Assembly (NCBI GenBank): GCA_964524995.1
Contig: CAZGDV010000120.1
Coordinates: 1 to 7,460, forward strand
Direction of reading: 5' to 3'
From: CAZGDV01 sp964524995
GTDB lineage: Bacteria; Chloroflexota; Dehalococcoidia; SZUA-161
Length of the DNA stretch: 7,460 nt
Shown: piece by piece, positions 6,959 through 7,460 of the stretch
Numbering within the stretch: the first letter of the stretch is position 1
How the letters are laid out: each line of letters opens with the position of its first letter
Translations under genes and position numbers: made by a program
Notes under the pieces: generated by a model
Databases searched by the model: none
What the model saw: the letters and a program-made list of their open reading frames with translations, nothing else
Told to the model about the DNA's origin: nothing

Positions 6959-7161
6959 GCTTCACCTGCCCACCGAGCTTTGGGAGACGTTGCCAAGCCG
7001 TGCAAGTTTTGCAGCTCTCTGGTTCCCAGCCAAACGCTGCTAGCGCAATTGCTGATGATACAGCGAATCTCCGGTTCAGCCGCGGCGTCGTGACCGTCTT
7101 TTCTACACTGGATCGCATGGCCCCGTTGTTTACACAACTTGGCAACGTCCGTTGAGCCCAT
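6955..7161 (-). CDS. Doubtful small ORF upstream of the PH/SHOCT gene
   Basis: This is a 68-codon frame beginning MGSTDVAKLCKQRGH. Its TGA stop overlaps the downstream ATG as ATGA, as in a coupled operon, and it lies inside the transcript expected from the promoter at 7272-7300. It has four cysteines and several histidines. Against it, I recognise no domain, the ribosome binding site (AGGGA) is rather far from the ATG, and the frame overlaps an inverted repeat that may instead be RNA structure. It could well be non-coding leader. Confidence 0.2.
   Translation of the reverse strand: MGSTDVAKLCKQRGHAIQCRKDGHDAAAEPEIRCIISNCASSVWLGTRELQNLHGLATSPKARWAGEA
6986..7149. repeat. Perfect 12-bp inverted repeat bounding 164 bp
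   Basis: GACGTTGCCAAG at 6986-6997 is the exact reverse complement of CTTGGCAACGTC at 7138-7149. The match ends abruptly on both sides. By a rough estimate, a 12-bp match of this kind within a 300-bp stretch is expected by chance well under once in a hundred. It could be the base of an RNA stem or the ends of a very small mobile element; I see no target-site duplication. Confidence 0.6.
7125..7138. repeat. Short palindrome-like site GTTGT-TTAC-ACAAC
   Basis: Five-base perfect arms flank a four-base centre. It adjoins the right arm of the 12-bp inverted repeat. It could be an operator half-site pair or a small RNA hairpin. It lies about 130 bases downstream of the presumed transcription start, so a classical operator role is less likely. 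Confidence 0.25.
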
Positions 7162-7271
7162 CGCAGACGTTCCCTGAGCCGAATGACGCTTCCCGCTCTC
7201 AGTTCAGGTTCCATCGTCGCTCGGCTCTTCCTCTCGCCGCCAAGTAGATCACATCTGCAAGAAAACACCTT

Positions 7272-7300
7272 ATTCTAATGGAACGATGGGCCCCGGACAA
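7272..7300 (-). promoter_or_regulatory. Predicted sigma70-type promoter for the PH/SHOCT gene
   Basis: On the minus strand TTGTCC (7295-7300) and TAGAAT (7272-7277) are separated by exactly 17 bases. They match the consensus boxes at 4 of 6 and 5 of 6 positions. The -10 lies in a short AT-rich patch that stands out from its GC-richer surroundings. The transcript would begin near 7265 and run through the long leader into the gene at 6958, and perhaps on into the hsd operon. Confidence 0.55.
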
Positions 7301-7376
7301 GGGCTAGTTGGAGGAAGCTAGAGGAACTGTTGAGGTCTGAGGGGAGGGAGGCTCTCGGCGAAAACAAGGACTGAAA

Positions 7377-7460
7377 CGGTAGCAAATCGGTAGCAGGGGG
7401 TTGAAAGCCGTTGGGGCACAAGGGGCTGGAGACTGCTGTTGGGTCCGTGACCCAAAGGTC
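7377..7460 (+). repeat. Long direct repeat, right copy (reaches the window edge)
   Basis: This copy pairs with 5974-6057 without gaps and may continue beyond the window. It begins with CGGTAGCA twice at an 11-base period. It ends with the hairpin TTGGGTC-CGT-GACCCAA (7439-7455) and AAGGTC. Compared with the left copy, the hairpin loop has changed at two places, so the tRNA-like U33 is lost while the stem is kept. The same-orientation copies bracket the PH/SHOCT gene and its promoter. Confidence 0.75.

Larger units (their letters stand above)
6959..7271 (-). other. Long leader region of the PH/SHOCT gene
   Basis: About 300 bases separate the likely transcription start (near 7265) from the ATG at 6958. 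I find no convincing gene in it on either strand. It holds a perfect 12-bp inverted repeat (6986-6997 with 7138-7149) that would close a loop of about 140 bases. It also contains smaller inverted repeats: TGCAA-GTT-TTGCA (7001-7013) and GTTGT-TTAC-ACAAC (7125-7138). I cannot match it to a known riboswitch or leader family. Confidence 0.4.

Noticed and set aside
6948..7268. 106-codon minus-strand ORF covering the leader
   Set aside because: It ends inside the PH/SHOCT gene in another frame, is rich in Arg and Ser with no recognisable domain, and begins almost at the predicted transcription start without room for a ribosome binding site.
7279..7378. Short plus-strand frame running into the right repeat, considered as the tail of a decayed integrase gene
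   Set aside because: It is only about 30 codons after a stop and has no integrase motif; nothing supports it beyond its position.
1..7460. CRISPR array, rRNA or insertion sequence
   Set aside because: No regularly spaced repeat series, no rRNA-like sequence and no transposase motif were found on either strand.

Overview
The window holds the greater part of a type I restriction-modification operon, plus a small flanking region with one putative membrane protein gene. Every supported gene lies on the minus strand, so transcription runs from high to low coordinates. Base composition is moderately GC-rich, and four of the five genes appear to start at TTG or GTG. This is clearly bacterial (or possibly archaeal) DNA, but nothing visible fixes the taxon.

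Operon (about 5793 down to 1, running off the left edge): hsdM1, hsdM2, hsdS, hsdR. Neighbouring genes overlap by 4, 8 and 4 bases, so translation is probably coupled throughout. The two methyltransferase subunits are full-length paralogues that differ in the catalytic tetrapeptide: NPPF in M1 and NPPY in M2. That pairing is the signature of a published but uncommon type I subgroup in which an M1-M2-S heterotrimer places N6-methyladenine on one strand and N4-methylcytosine on the other. The single HsdS has two target recognition domains, with an 8-G run in the linker before the second. HsdR is present for its first 531 residues (nuclease core, Walker A, DEAH, TGTP); its C-terminal part lies outside the window.

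Flank (5899 to 7460): a 291-residue protein (6083-6958) combines an N-terminal four-cysteine zinc ribbon, a bacterial PH-like domain interrupted by two transmembrane helices, and a C-terminal SHOCT motif. Its function is unknown. About 300 bases upstream lies a good sigma70-type promoter (7272-7300). The long leader between them contains a perfect 12-bp inverted repeat.

Two diverged, collinear copies of an at least 84-bp sequence lie 1403 bp apart (5974-6057 and 7377-7460, 64 of 84 identical without gaps). Each has a twice-repeated CGGTAGCA at 11-bp period and ends in a hairpin that, in the left copy, looks like the anticodon arm of a proline tRNA. I read these as possible attachment-site remnants, suggesting that the region was built by insertion, but no integrase gene is visible.

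The most notable features are the NPPF/NPPY methyltransferase pair, the G8 tract in hsdS as a possible phase-variable switch, and the unexplained repeats and leader around the zinc-ribbon/PH/SHOCT gene.
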